A DNA stretch of 53,363 bases from Bacteroidetes bacterium UBA5697 (lineage in GTDB: Bacteria > Bacteroidota > Bacteroidia > B-17B0 > Aurantibacillaceae). The translations under genes and the position numbers were made by a program. Where the stretch lies: positions 1-53,363 of the forward strand of contig DIHL01000040.1 in assembly GCA_002420145.1 (NCBI GenBank). The letters are read 5' to 3'. Of the stretch, positions 35,952 to 43,635 are shown piece by piece; position 1 is the first letter of the stretch; each line of letters opens with the position of its first letter. The notes beneath the pieces are model-generated. The model was not told where the DNA came from and searched no databases. It was given only the letters and a program-made list of their open reading frames with translations.

Positions 35952-36484
35952 TTGGAGGAACATATAAAGGCAAACAAATCATTGCCCCTAAAAATTTACC
36001 CGTTAGGCCCACCACCGATTTTGCAAAAGAAGGTTTATTTAATATTCTTAATCACAAGATAGATTTTGAAGATTTAACTGTACTTGATTTATTTTGCGGA
36101 ACTGGTAATATCAGTCTTGAATTTGCTTCTCGTGGCGCTAAAAAAATATACTCTGTAGATAAACATACTCCTTGTCTTTACTTTTTGAAAGACACTGCAA
36201 AATCTTTAAAAATGAATACTATTTTTACTGATAGAGCCGATGTGTTTAAATACTTAGAAAAATCTACCACATCTTTTGATTTAATATTTGCAGACCCTCC
36301 ATATGAATTAGAAAACATTGAAATGATTCATGAATTAGTGTTTAAAAATAATTTATTAAATCCTGATGGATTTTTAATTATTGAACACGGGCAAAAAACA
36401 GATTTAAGCTCAAAGAAAAACTATATGGAGACTCGCAAATACGGAAATGTTCATTTTAGTTTTTTTAATCAAACCCAAGATTAA
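35942..36484 (+). CDS. rsmD: 16S rRNA (guanine(966)-N(2))-methyltransferase RsmD
   Basis: RsmD methylates guanine 966 of 16S rRNA in the assembling 30S subunit. The 180-residue protein has the classical start MRIIGGTYKGKQI, the SAM-binding motif VLDLFCGTGNISLEFASRGA, and the catalytic ADPPYEL motif. The start codon is TTG, overlapping the end of DUF3822. No ATG is available, and the family N-terminus fits exactly here. Confidence 0.95.
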   Translation: MRIIGGTYKGKQIIAPKNLPVRPTTDFAKEGLFNILNHKIDFEDLTVLDLFCGTGNISLEFASRGAKKIYSVDKHTPCLYFLKDTAKSLKMNTIFTDRADVFKYLEKSTTSFDLIFADPPYELENIEMIHELVFKNNLLNPDGFLIIEHGQKTDLSSKKNYMETRKYGNVHFSFFNQTQD

Positions 36485-36528
36485 CATATCTTAATAATAT
36501 ACATCAAAAATTAATCTGTAACTAATTG

Positions 36529-36536
36529 TATATTTG
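36529..36536 (+). promoter_or_regulatory. -7 box before the thioredoxin-fold protein gene
   Basis: TATATTTG fits TAnnTTTG and lies 15 bases before the ATG at 36552. No clear -33 box is visible. Confidence 0.45.
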
Positions 36537-36551
36537 GTATTATAAAAACGT

Positions 36552-37961
36552 ATGCGATTTATCTTTTTTTTCATATTTACAGCCTTTATATCTCAGGCAC
36601 AAAATATTACCATAAAAGGTAAAGCCCATTCATCTCATATAGGCAAAGAAGTAGTATTGAACGATTTTACTGACTATATCACTTACACCATAAATAAAGA
36701 AAGTGCTGACACGGTTGATAAAGATGGTTATTTTGAACTGAAACTACAATCAAAAAATACAAAACCAATTTTAATCAGCATTAATAATTTAGTTGGCAAA
36801 ATATACGTTCAACCAAATTTTGTGTATGGAATTTACTTTCCTGCCGAAGATTCAACCGCTAATCATCAAGAAGGCACAGAAACAACGGTTGACATTAGTG
36901 TGTATGGAAAAGACAGTACAGAATTAAATGCCTTAATTATTGATTTCAATACTCAATACAACAATCTTTTTATAAACTCTACCGACAAATATTTATCTCC
37001 AGCTAAAATAAACAGCTTGTTAGACACATTCTTAATTTCATCTAAAAAAAGGTATGAGCATATTAAAAATCCTTATTTCAAAAATTATTTAGAATATTCG
37101 TTTGCTAACTTTTTCTCTAACACCTCTAGAAGTAAACTCTTTTTATATAAGCAGTTTATTGATAAAAAACCTATTCAATACAATAATTTTGAATACATGC
37201 AGTTTTTTAATGCTCATTTTAAAGGGTATTTGAAAGCTTATGCGTCGACTAAAAATGGTGGTAACATTTACAATAGCATTAACAGCTTTGCTGACTATAA
37301 AGATTTACAAACACAATTTAGAGGGGATAAAAGTATTACGAATGATACCTTGCGAGAGTTATTAATAATTAAAGGCTTAATTGATTTTTATTACAGTCCT
37401 GATTTTGACAAAAAACAAGTGCAGAGTGTGATTGAGCAATTATACCGGGAAACCAATGTTCAAGAACACAAAAAAATTGCTTTTCATATGTTGCAAACGA
37501 TTAATCAATTGCAAGCAGGAGCACAGGCTCCTGATTTTATAGCAAATGATAAAAATGGAGCATCTATTAATTTATATAATTACAAAGGCAAACATATTTA
37601 TTTAAATTTCTTTTCTACCGAAAGTGAGACCAGTGAAAAGGAAATGCAGAAAATTATTGATTTAAAAAAGAAGTTTAATGATAAAGTAACTTTTATAAGC
37701 GTGTGTTTAGATGATAGCGTCAAAACATACAAAGCATACTTAAAAGCTAACCCTAAACAAGATTGGATAATTTTACATCAAGCAAAAAATAGCACAGCAA
37801 AACAAGCTTATAACATCAAAACTTTATCGGGGTTTTTCTTCATTTCTCCGCAAATGCAACTAATTCAGTCTCCTGCATTAATGCCAAGCGAAGGCATTGA
37901 ATATAAATTCAATGCCTTATTTAAACCAAGGAAGAAAAATACAATTATTGGAGTAAGATAA
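36552..37961 (+). CDS. Secreted thioredoxin-fold protein lacking the CXXC site
   Basis: A 469-residue exported protein: signal peptide to about residue 16 (...FISQA), an N-terminal DUF4369-like beta domain (KGKAHSSHIGKEVVLNDF), a long helical middle, and a C-terminal TlpA/AhpC-like thioredoxin domain (about 320-460, AGAQAPDFIANDKNGASINLYNYKGKHIYLNFFSTESETSEKEMQKI). At the place of the usual WCxPC site it has STESETS with no Cys, so the classical disulfide chemistry should be lost. Relatives in Bacteroidota are periplasmic, often lipid- or heme-related redox proteins. Its function is unknown. Confidence 0.82.
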   Translation: MRFIFFFIFTAFISQAQNITIKGKAHSSHIGKEVVLNDFTDYITYTINKESADTVDKDGYFELKLQSKNTKPILISINNLVGKIYVQPNFVYGIYFPAEDSTANHQEGTETTVDISVYGKDSTELNALIIDFNTQYNNLFINSTDKYLSPAKINSLLDTFLISSKKRYEHIKNPYFKNYLEYSFANFFSNTSRSKLFLYKQFIDKKPIQYNNFEYMQFFNAHFKGYLKAYASTKNGGNIYNSINSFADYKDLQTQFRGDKSITNDTLRELLIIKGLIDFYYSPDFDKKQVQSVIEQLYRETNVQEHKKIAFHMLQTINQLQAGAQAPDFIANDKNGASINLYNYKGKHIYLNFFSTESETSEKEMQKIIDLKKKFNDKVTFISVCLDDSVKTYKAYLKANPKQDWIILHQAKNSTAKQAYNIKTLSGFFFISPQMQLIQSPALMPSEGIEYKFNALFKPRKKNTIIGVR

Positions 37962-37980
37962 TTAAAACAACTTATGTTTT

Positions 37981-38277
37981 CTAAATAGATATTTTTTTAA
38001 GAATTTCCGTTGTAGCAGTATCTGAAGAAATACCAAAGCCAGCTACTAAAATTCCTTTTAATCCTTTGTTAGATTTAATAGCATAAACCACAGCCTCGTC
38101 AGCTGGATCTGAATTTCCTTCGTAACGATATACATCAACTATTTCAAAACAATCACCATATTTTTGATAATAATGAACGAGACTATTTTCTTTTAAATTA
38201 AAATCAATTGTAAAACCTTGATTTTGCAATTGCACAATTGCTTCAGAAACTGTAGCATAATGATTTTCACGTTTCAT
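37981..38277 (-). CDS. Small stress-cluster protein of unknown function
   Basis: A 98-residue cytosolic protein, MKRENHYATVSEAIVQLQNQGFTIDFNL, with a C-terminal beta/alpha segment EAVVYAIKSNKGLKGILVAGFGISSD. It resembles a family of about 100-residue Bacteroidota proteins labelled, probably wrongly, as phosphoribosylpyrophosphate synthetase. None of the PRPP synthetase motifs is present. It is the last gene of the 15-gene minus-strand stress cluster, 9 bases after its neighbour. Confidence 0.7.
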   Translation of the reverse strand: MKRENHYATVSEAIVQLQNQGFTIDFNLKENSLVHYYQKYGDCFEIVDVYRYEGNSDPADEAVVYAIKSNKGLKGILVAGFGISSDTATTEILKKISI

Positions 38278-38286
38278 TATACTTTA

Positions 38287-38682
38287 TTAAATAGAATGAA
38301 ATCGGTTTTTAAAATGATCTTTCACAAATGCTAATCGTTCATTATCCGACATCTTATCAGATTGTTGAATGACGATCTTAATTTTATCAAAGCGATGATT
38401 ATCTTTTAAAAGATTATGTAATTCTGACTTTGCATCTGTTGGCCCAAAAAGAATGACTTCGTCATAATTTAAAACAACATCTCCTAATTTTTTATAATAA
38501 CTCGACTGCATATGCTGTTCTTTATTATGCATCAAGTTTTCATTTTTACTTAAAGTGTGTTCTTTTTCTTGATGAGTAAATTTAGATTCAATTATGCTTA
38601 CTTCAGAGGTATCATTTGAAAATTCAATAATATGTGCACTTGCATGATCCATCCAAATACCTACTTTTTTATGTGTTGTCAT
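38287..38682 (-). CDS. eRF1-domain-like protein of unknown function
   Basis: A 131-residue protein starting MTTHKKVGIWMDHASAHIIEF, with a His/Gln-rich middle and VVLNYDEVILFGPTDAKSELHNLLKD near the end. This is the pattern of the eRF1/Pelota C-terminal-like fold found in bacterial release-factor-like (baeRF) and so-called host-attachment proteins. It is much shorter than full baeRF proteins, so only one such domain is present. The link to translation is inferred from fold resemblance only. It sits between dps and the last gene of the cluster. Confidence 0.65.
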   Translation of the reverse strand: MTTHKKVGIWMDHASAHIIEFSNDTSEVSIIESKFTHQEKEHTLSKNENLMHNKEQHMQSSYYKKLGDVVLNYDEVILFGPTDAKSELHNLLKDNHRFDKIKIVIQQSDKMSDNERLAFVKDHFKNRFHSI

Positions 38683-38724
38683 TTTTGATTATTTTATAAT
38701 TAATAAATAGAAATTTTAAATAAC

Positions 38725-39198
38725 TTAGTTCAAATATCTTCTTAAGGTCCATGCAATTGTCTCGTGCTCTTCCATCAAACCAGTTAAAAAATCTGCCGTT
38801 CCAGCGTCCTTGTAATTTTCAGAACAACAATCTACATCTTTACGAAGAGTTCTAATCACCAACTCATGATCTTCTAAAAGTTCCTTTATCATTTCTTTGG
38901 AAGAACCATACTTGCCAGGATGTTCTTTAATTGTACTCATTTTAGAAAATTCATTCATTGTACCGATAGTTTTACTACCTAATTTACTAATACGCTCAGC
39001 AACAAGGTCAATTGACTCTTCAATTGTTTTATATTGAGCTTCAAATAATTTATGTAGTTCCATAAAACTGTCTCCACAAACATTCCAATGGAATTTTCTG
39101 GTTTTTGTATATAATGCTACTTGATTTGATAATACCGCTGATAATAGCTCAGTAATGGCACTTAATTTTTTGTCGGAAATTCCTATGTTTGGTTTCAT
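38725..39198 (-). CDS. dps: Dps-family ferritin-like DNA-protection protein
   Basis: The 157-residue Dps stores iron using peroxide and shields DNA in stress and stationary phase. The signature TRKFHWNVCGDSFMELHKLFEAQY holds the ferroxidase His and neighbouring Asp/Glu, and the four-helix ferritin fold runs the whole length (ending EEHETIAWTLRRYL). The length fits the family. It lies 9 bases after the AI-2E transporter gene, inside the stress cluster headed by csbD. Confidence 0.93.
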   Translation of the reverse strand: MKPNIGISDKKLSAITELLSAVLSNQVALYTKTRKFHWNVCGDSFMELHKLFEAQYKTIEESIDLVAERISKLGSKTIGTMNEFSKMSTIKEHPGKYGSSKEMIKELLEDHELVIRTLRKDVDCCSENYKDAGTADFLTGLMEEHETIAWTLRRYLN

Positions 39199-39207
39199 AT
39201 GTTTATT

Positions 39208-40302
39208 TTATTGTTTTTTAGTTGTTTTAAATTTGAATAATGATGGAGTTGGAATCGTATCTCCCAATAAAAATCCCCATGGTTGTAATGATTGTATATG
39301 ATCAAAAATTATTTTTAAAATAGCAATAATTGGAAGAGATATAAACATCCCTGATACTCCCCAAATAGCTCCTCCAACAATAACAGCAATAATAGCAATT
39401 AACGCGTTAATCTTAACTTTTGAGCCAACGAGCTTAGGCATAATCAAATTATTATCAATCAATTGAATAAAACTATAAAGCAATAACACATACAAAGCAT
39501 AAGAATGTGATTCTTTGGTGACTATAGCAATCAACATGTATATTGCCATAGCAATAAGTCCACCTAAATAAGGTATAATATTTAGAAGAGCGCCTAATAT
39601 TCCTAACACAATAGCGTATTCGATACCAAGAACAAATAAACCTATTGAATTTAAAACTGCAATAATTCCTGCCTCTATTAACAAAGCCACTAAATAATTT
39701 TGAATAATACTTTTAGAAGAAGTAAAAACTTCTCCAACTTCTTTGCGGTTATTTTCACCAAATAATTTGTAAATAAAATCAACTAAATGGGATTGGTAAA
39801 ACAAAATCATAAAAACATAAACCGGAATTACTACCAGCATCACTAAAGCACTCCCTACCGAACTAACCGTTAATGCAATTGATGACCCACTGCTGCTTAA
39901 TGCCTGTGCTTTAGAATCAGAAATATATTTATTAATTTTTCGAGTACTAATATTAAAATTATCAGAAACCCAATCAATAAAACCATTTAAAATCTCATAA
40001 AACTTATCTAATATAAAAGGTAAAGCATCTGTAAACTCGTTTAATTGAGTTGATAAAATAGCAAAACATCCGATAATGAGAAGAGAGATAGACGTTAAAA
40101 CAATAGAGATAGCCAGAATTCGATTCATTTTTCTTTTGACAAAAAAACGAACTAAGGGATTCAACAAAATAGCTATAATGACTGAGTAAACAATTGGAAC
40201 TAAAATAGATTGAGCAATGTATAAAATACTAAACAAAGTAAACAATCCTATAATAATTAAGACTGCTTTAGCGTAAAAGGGCATTTTGAATTCTGTATTC
40301 AT
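39208..40302 (-). CDS. AI-2E (PerM/YdiK) family membrane transporter
   Basis: A 364-residue membrane protein with about eight helices, the AI-2E/PerM family pattern: N-terminal helices (AVLIIIGLFTLFSILYIAQS, IVYSVIIAILLNPLVRFFVKR), a soluble middle region and the C-terminal conserved GLIAMAIYMLIAIVTKESH ... YSFIQLIDNNLIMPKLVGSKVKINALIAI block. Family members export autoinducer-2, sodium ions or other compounds; the substrate cannot be told here. It lies 4 bases after the next gene and 9 before dps. Confidence 0.9.
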   Translation of the reverse strand: MNTEFKMPFYAKAVLIIIGLFTLFSILYIAQSILVPIVYSVIIAILLNPLVRFFVKRKMNRILAISIVLTSISLLIIGCFAILSTQLNEFTDALPFILDKFYEILNGFIDWVSDNFNISTRKINKYISDSKAQALSSSGSSIALTVSSVGSALVMLVVIPVYVFMILFYQSHLVDFIYKLFGENNRKEVGEVFTSSKSIIQNYLVALLIEAGIIAVLNSIGLFVLGIEYAIVLGILGALLNIIPYLGGLIAMAIYMLIAIVTKESHSYALYVLLLYSFIQLIDNNLIMPKLVGSKVKINALIAIIAVIVGGAIWGVSGMFISLPIIAILKIIFDHIQSLQPWGFLLGDTIPTPSLFKFKTTKKQ

Positions 40303-40306
40303 GTTC

Positions 40307-40687
40307 TTAAGATGATTTTGAACCGGAATGAATTATTTTACTAATTCCAGAAATGATAGAAGACGCATTACCATTAATAAATGACGAAGATATTTTTTCA
40401 ATTAAAATAGAACTTAAAAACCCTTTGATACTTCGACTTCTACCAACTACTTTATCTATCAAAAAATTTGCGCCTAAATTTAATCCAACTTTTGCCATGT
40501 CCATTCTCACTTCTTTGTCTTGAACAAGTGAGTGTAGAGAATCCTTCACAATAGAAAGAGGGCTAATAGAATATACAAACTCTTTTACAGAATGCTTGAG
40601 CTCAATTTCTTGACTTAATTTTTTTGACTTCAAATGCATAATATGTAATTGCAATTGAGCATGATTGGTTATTTTAATATTTTCCAT
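40307..40687 (-). CDS. Small stress-cluster protein of unknown function
   Basis: A 126-residue protein, mostly helical, MENIKITNHAQLQLHIMHLKSKKLSQEIEL, with an amphipathic C-terminal half containing NLGANFLIDKVVGRSRSIKGFL. There is no membrane span or signal peptide of normal strength and I do not recognise a domain. Its position between the holin-like gene and the AI-2E transporter, spaced 21 and 4 bases from them, implies one transcript and an envelope-related role. Confidence 0.7.
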   Translation of the reverse strand: MENIKITNHAQLQLHIMHLKSKKLSQEIELKHSVKEFVYSISPLSIVKDSLHSLVQDKEVRMDMAKVGLNLGANFLIDKVVGRSRSIKGFLSSILIEKISSSFINGNASSIISGISKIIHSGSKSS

Positions 40688-40708
40688 AATTTCTATTTAA
40701 AGCGTACA

Positions 40709-41053
40709 CTAATTTTCACTAAATATTTTGCGTATAATTTTATCACGTAATGGTTTTTCCACAAGGGTTCTTTTACCTATGATTAAAATCAGACCAATAA
40801 AAAGATAAAAACCAGCTACAATAACAAAACCGATTGAGCTATCATTCAAATAATCTGACAAATAAAAACTTGCGCCAAAACTTAAAAATAAAATAAACAA
40901 ACAACTCACTACTAATAATATTAAACTAACAATTAGTTTAGATCCAACAACACAAACCCGTTCTGTTGCTTCTAATTTTATTAATTCAAAATTAGTTTTT
41001 ACATACTTGTTTAAATTTTCTGTTAACTCTTCTAATTTATCTTGTTCAATCAT
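40709..41053 (-). CDS. Holin-X/DUF1469-type membrane protein
   Basis: A 114-residue protein with a helical soluble start (LEELTENLNKYVKTNFELIKLEATERV) and two membrane helices (VGSKLIVSLILLVVSCLFILFLSFGASF and IGFVIVAGFYLFIGLILIIGKRT). This is the layout of the so-called phage holin superfamily III/DUF1469 proteins, which in non-phage contexts are envelope stress proteins. The cluster here has no phage genes. It lies after an intercistronic hairpin that may reduce its expression. Confidence 0.8.
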   Translation of the reverse strand: MIEQDKLEELTENLNKYVKTNFELIKLEATERVCVVGSKLIVSLILLVVSCLFILFLSFGASFYLSDYLNDSSIGFVIVAGFYLFIGLILIIGKRTLVEKPLRDKIIRKIFSEN

Positions 41054-41081
41054 TGGTAAAAATTTAGTAATTATTTAAAAA

Positions 41082-41120
41082 AAATGAGTCAATCAATATA
41101 AACGATTGATTGACTCATTT
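41082..41120 (-). terminator. Strong hairpin inside the stress cluster, after YtxH copy 2
   Basis: AAATGAGTCAATCAAT (41082-41097) pairs perfectly with ATTGATTGACTCATTT (41105-41120) around a 7-base loop, and a run of T follows on the minus strand. It lies between the YtxH gene and the holin-like gene, so it would end or attenuate transcription in mid-cluster. It could equally protect the upstream mRNA from decay. Confidence 0.8.
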
Positions 41121-41122
41121 CA

Positions 41123-41410
41123 TTAACTATGGTTTTTTAAAGATTCCACTCTTTGTTTCAAATCCTCAGAAGCCTCAGCAATTTTGCCTTCAGCCATGTT
41201 TTCTAATTCTTCTGCTCTATTACGAAAAGCAGTAGCCTCGTCCATCATTTTTTGTTTAATATCATCCGCTAAATCTTTAGCACCTCCCATTAATTTTTTA
41301 CGGGTTACGCTTCCTTTATCTGGAGCAAATAACACGCCTAATGCCGCACCTACTAATGCGCCAATAACAAGTGCTCCTATTAATTTTCCAGTATCTTTTG
41401 AATTTTCCAT
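41123..41410 (-). CDS. YtxH-domain stress protein, copy 2
   Basis: A 95-residue protein with one Gly/Ala-rich membrane helix (LIGALVIGALVGAALGVLFAP) followed by the YtxH hallmark APDKGSVTRKKL, and then a long Glu/Lys-rich helix (about 45-95). YtxH proteins are general-stress proteins in Bacillus and are common in Bacteroidota stress clusters. This is the longer of two YtxH genes here; the other is at 41639-41884. Its molecular role is unknown. Confidence 0.88.
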   Translation of the reverse strand: MENSKDTGKLIGALVIGALVGAALGVLFAPDKGSVTRKKLMGGAKDLADDIKQKMMDEATAFRNRAEELENMAEGKIAEASEDLKQRVESLKNHS

Positions 41411-41442
41411 TGTATTTATTTTTATAAATGATTAAATATGAT

Positions 41443-41610
41443 TTACTCTTTAGAATCTTTTCCTCTTAAAATTCGCAACAAAAGTGCTATGACCGCTACA
41501 ATAAGAAAAACATGAATTATATTACCTGCATTATAGATAAAAAAACCCGTTGCCCATATACCACCCATTAAAATGGCGATGAAATATAGCGTATTACTAG
41601 TTGTGTACAT
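41443..41610 (-). CDS. Small Lmo0937-like membrane protein, copy 2
   Basis: A 55-residue protein: MYTTSNTLYFIAILMGGIWA, then TGFFIYNAGNIIHVFLIVAV, then IALLLRILRGKDSKE. It has two membrane helices with a Gly and a His (NAGNIIHVFL) between them and a short basic tail. This pattern matches the Lmo0937/DUF5670 family of tiny membrane proteins. It lies 28 bases after YtxH copy 1 and 32 before YtxH copy 2. Confidence 0.85.
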   Translation of the reverse strand: MYTTSNTLYFIAILMGGIWATGFFIYNAGNIIHVFLIVAVIALLLRILRGKDSKE

Positions 41611-41638
41611 TTTTAGAATTTAAAAGATTGAATGTCAA

Positions 41639-41884
41639 TTAAGACATTTGACGTTTTCCTTTTTCATACAAATCAACAGCTTCTTCTTTGATAGTTTCTA
41701 ATTTATCAGAAGCATTATTTAATAATTTATCAAAGTTTTCTTTTAAATCATCGATTGTATCTGAACTCTTTTTAGAAATTTTTCTTCTTGTTTCTGAACC
41801 TTTATCTGGAGCAAATAAAATTCCTATTAATGCTCCAACGGCAACACCTGCCAATACTCCGATTACTACATTTCCTTTACTCAT
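41639..41884 (-). CDS. YtxH-domain stress protein, copy 1
   Basis: An 81-residue protein with a Gly/Val-rich membrane helix (VVIGVLAGVAVGALIGILFAP) and the hallmark APDKGSETRRKISKK, followed by a helical Lys/Glu/Asp tail. It is clearly paralogous to the 41123-41410 gene. With its Lmo0937-like neighbour it forms one of two repeated pairs in the cluster, which suggests a local duplication. Confidence 0.88.
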   Translation of the reverse strand: MSKGNVVIGVLAGVAVGALIGILFAPDKGSETRRKISKKSSDTIDDLKENFDKLLNNASDKLETIKEEAVDLYEKGKRQMS

Positions 41885-41924
41885 AATTTTAAATTTTAAT
41901 TGATTAATGATTTATATTGATTTT

Positions 41925-42080
41925 TTAAATTGGTCTTTTACCTTGTATTACTCTTAATATAATAGCAATAATTGCTATCACAAGGAGGATATGAATGATT
42001 CCACCGGCATGATACCCTAAGAATCCTATTCCCCATAAAATAATTAATACAATTGCAATTGTGTATAGTATGTTTCCCAT
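41925..42080 (-). CDS. Small Lmo0937-like membrane protein, copy 1
   Basis: A 51-residue protein: MGNILYTIAIVLIILWGIGF, then LGYHAGGIIHILLVIAIIAI, then ILRVIQGKRPI. It has two membrane helices joined by YHAGGIIH, matching the Lmo0937/DUF5670 pattern and the second copy at 41443-41610 (both have the A-G-x-I-I-H core). The ATG is at 42078-42080, 21 bases after the Asp/Lys-rich gene. Confidence 0.85.
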   Translation of the reverse strand: MGNILYTIAIVLIILWGIGFLGYHAGGIIHILLVIAIIAIILRVIQGKRPI

Positions 42081-42101
42081 AATATTGATTTTAGATTTTT
42101 A

Positions 42102-42344
42102 TTATTTTTCTTTTTTTGTTTTATCTGAATTCGTATCGATGCCAGTTCTATCAGGATTGACTTCTCTTTTAGGCTTATCAAATTTATCAGCCCCAACTTT
42201 TTGAGGAGTTTTGATAATTTCTGTTTTATCAGCATTTTTATCTGTTCCTGTTTTATCAGCGTCATTATCCAATCCTGTACAATCAGAGTCACTTTTAATT
42301 TCAGGATTTTTTTCTTTGTTTTTATTGTCTATATTTTGCATCAT
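42102..42344 (-). CDS. Small Asp/Lys-rich hydrophilic protein with repeats
   Basis: An 80-residue protein of Asp, Lys, Thr and Asn with repeated units near DKTGTDKNADKTE and DRTGIDTNSDKTKKE. It has no signal peptide and no hydrophobic core, so it is probably disordered; such proteins often protect against water stress, but that is inferred. It fits neatly between its neighbours (7 bases after one gene, 21 before the next). Another frame is also open across the same region, so the call is good but not certain. Confidence 0.6.
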   Translation of the reverse strand: MMQNIDNKNKEKNPEIKSDSDCTGLDNDADKTGTDKNADKTEIIKTPQKVGADKFDKPKREVNPDRTGIDTNSDKTKKEK

Positions 42345-42351
42345 AATTCGT

Positions 42352-42945
42352 TTAAAAATGAATAGCTAAACCAAATGTTGATACTCCCGTTGATAAATCA
42401 AGAAACAATCCAGCCTTTTGATTTAAATGATATTCCGCTCCAATATGAGCGTCTAAATACAAAGGAGTAGCGCTTTTATAAACTTGTTTATCTCCATAAT
42501 AATCATTATCCCATACTACACTTCTAAAAACAAATCCGGCAGAACCTGCTACATAAAAGTCCCATTTAGAATTTGCACGAAATAACTGATCAAAATAATA
42601 GGTTCCTTTTACGCCAACTGGAACAGCAATAACACGATATGAGTACCTACGATAAGAAGGGTCATCGTATGGTTTATTAGGATTTCCCCAATAGTAATAA
42701 CGAGTATAAGAATAAACACCTATAAATGGAGCCAATGTGAAGTTTTTAGCGACATCAAATTCATAATTTAATGACCCTACAGGCAACATATTTCCTATGT
42801 GTCCGTAATATCCAACACCCACTCCTAGGTTTAATGTTTTTCCGTATTTTTCTGGAGAAGTTGTTTGCGGTGAGTTTGACTCCTGTGCGTTAACACTTTT
42901 CATATAAAAGGCTAACACAATAAGTATAATTATATATTTTTTCAT
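42352..42945 (-). CDS. Outer-membrane beta-barrel protein, stress cluster (copy 2)
   Basis: A 197-residue protein with a signal peptide (to about residue 20, ...KSVNAQ) and alternating beta strands (LNLGVGVGYYGHIGNMLPVGSLNYEF ... GVKGTYYF ... DFYVAGSAGFVFRSV ... HIGAEYHLNQKAGLFLDLSTGVSTFGLAIHF) ending in a Phe-terminal strand. This suits a small outer-membrane barrel. A specific function is not known. It lies 20 bases after a second barrel gene. Confidence 0.85.
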   Translation of the reverse strand: MKKYIIILIVLAFYMKSVNAQESNSPQTTSPEKYGKTLNLGVGVGYYGHIGNMLPVGSLNYEFDVAKNFTLAPFIGVYSYTRYYYWGNPNKPYDDPSYRRYSYRVIAVPVGVKGTYYFDQLFRANSKWDFYVAGSAGFVFRSVVWDNDYYGDKQVYKSATPLYLDAHIGAEYHLNQKAGLFLDLSTGVSTFGLAIHF

Positions 42946-42965
42946 AATATTTTTTATAGGTAAGA

Positions 42966-43616
42966 TTATTTATAAAATTTATAACCAACTGTTCCTTGTA
43001 ACCAAACATTTTTGTAGCGAGGAGTTGAAGATGTTCCATCTCCTGCATTTGTTTGAAGATCACAAGCTGCTCTTGCACCAAGTGTGATATGTCTTAAATT
43101 AATATCAAATCCTCCCACAACACCAAAAACATTTTTACGAATGTTATCCTGCTTAAATTCTTGCTCTTGTGCATAGCTATTTGATGAGCTAGTAAAAACA
43201 TCACGTTGATTCATTAAGTAAGAAAATTGAGGGCCAACCAAAATTGTAAAAAATTCACTTGGCTTCAACATAAACTGCAATGGTACATCAATGTACGTTG
43301 TTGTTCTGTTAAAACTGTAAGGATTTCCTAATATCACTCCATGACCTCTGAAGCCTTTTTGAGATATTAAAATTTCTGGCTGAACTCCTAAGTATTTTCC
43401 AATAGGTATTGCCATAAATAAGCCGCCTACAAAACCAAATTTTGCATCTGCTTCAAATTCTTCTCCTTGTTCATCATATACATTAGAATAATTTAATCCA
43501 GCTTTTAAACCAAATTGAAATTTTTCACGATTATCTGTCTCATTAGAACTATCTTGAGCCACCGCTATTGTGGCAGTAAATGAGAATAAGCTAGCTATAA
43601 TTAATATTTTTTTCAT
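42966..43616 (-). CDS. PorT-type outer-membrane beta-barrel protein, stress cluster (copy 1)
   Basis: A 216-residue protein with a signal peptide (MKKILIIASLFSFTATIAVAQ) and an outer-membrane-barrel body of the PorT-like/OMP_b-brl_2 kind (FGLKAGLNYSNVYDEQ ... GKYLGVQPEILISQKGF ... YIDVPLQFMLKPSEFFTILVGPQFSYLM ... VWLQGTVGYKFYK). Strands and the Tyr/Lys last strand are typical. This family is broad and is not evidence for T9SS by itself. It is the third gene after csbD. Confidence 0.85.
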   Translation of the reverse strand: MKKILIIASLFSFTATIAVAQDSSNETDNREKFQFGLKAGLNYSNVYDEQGEEFEADAKFGFVGGLFMAIPIGKYLGVQPEILISQKGFRGHGVILGNPYSFNRTTTYIDVPLQFMLKPSEFFTILVGPQFSYLMNQRDVFTSSSNSYAQEQEFKQDNIRKNVFGVVGGFDINLRHITLGARAACDLQTNAGDGTSSTPRYKNVWLQGTVGYKFYK

Positions 43617-43635
43617 TTTATTATTTTTTAGAATA

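Noticed and set aside
40709..41053. Phage lysis cassette
   Set aside because: The holin-like gene has no phage neighbours (no endolysin, tail or capsid genes); this family is common in stress clusters.
42044..42292. Open frame of 82 residues on the minus strand
   Set aside because: It overlaps the Lmo0937-like gene and the Asp/Lys-rich gene in another frame and has no family resemblance; the Asp/Lys-rich frame fits the gene spacing better.
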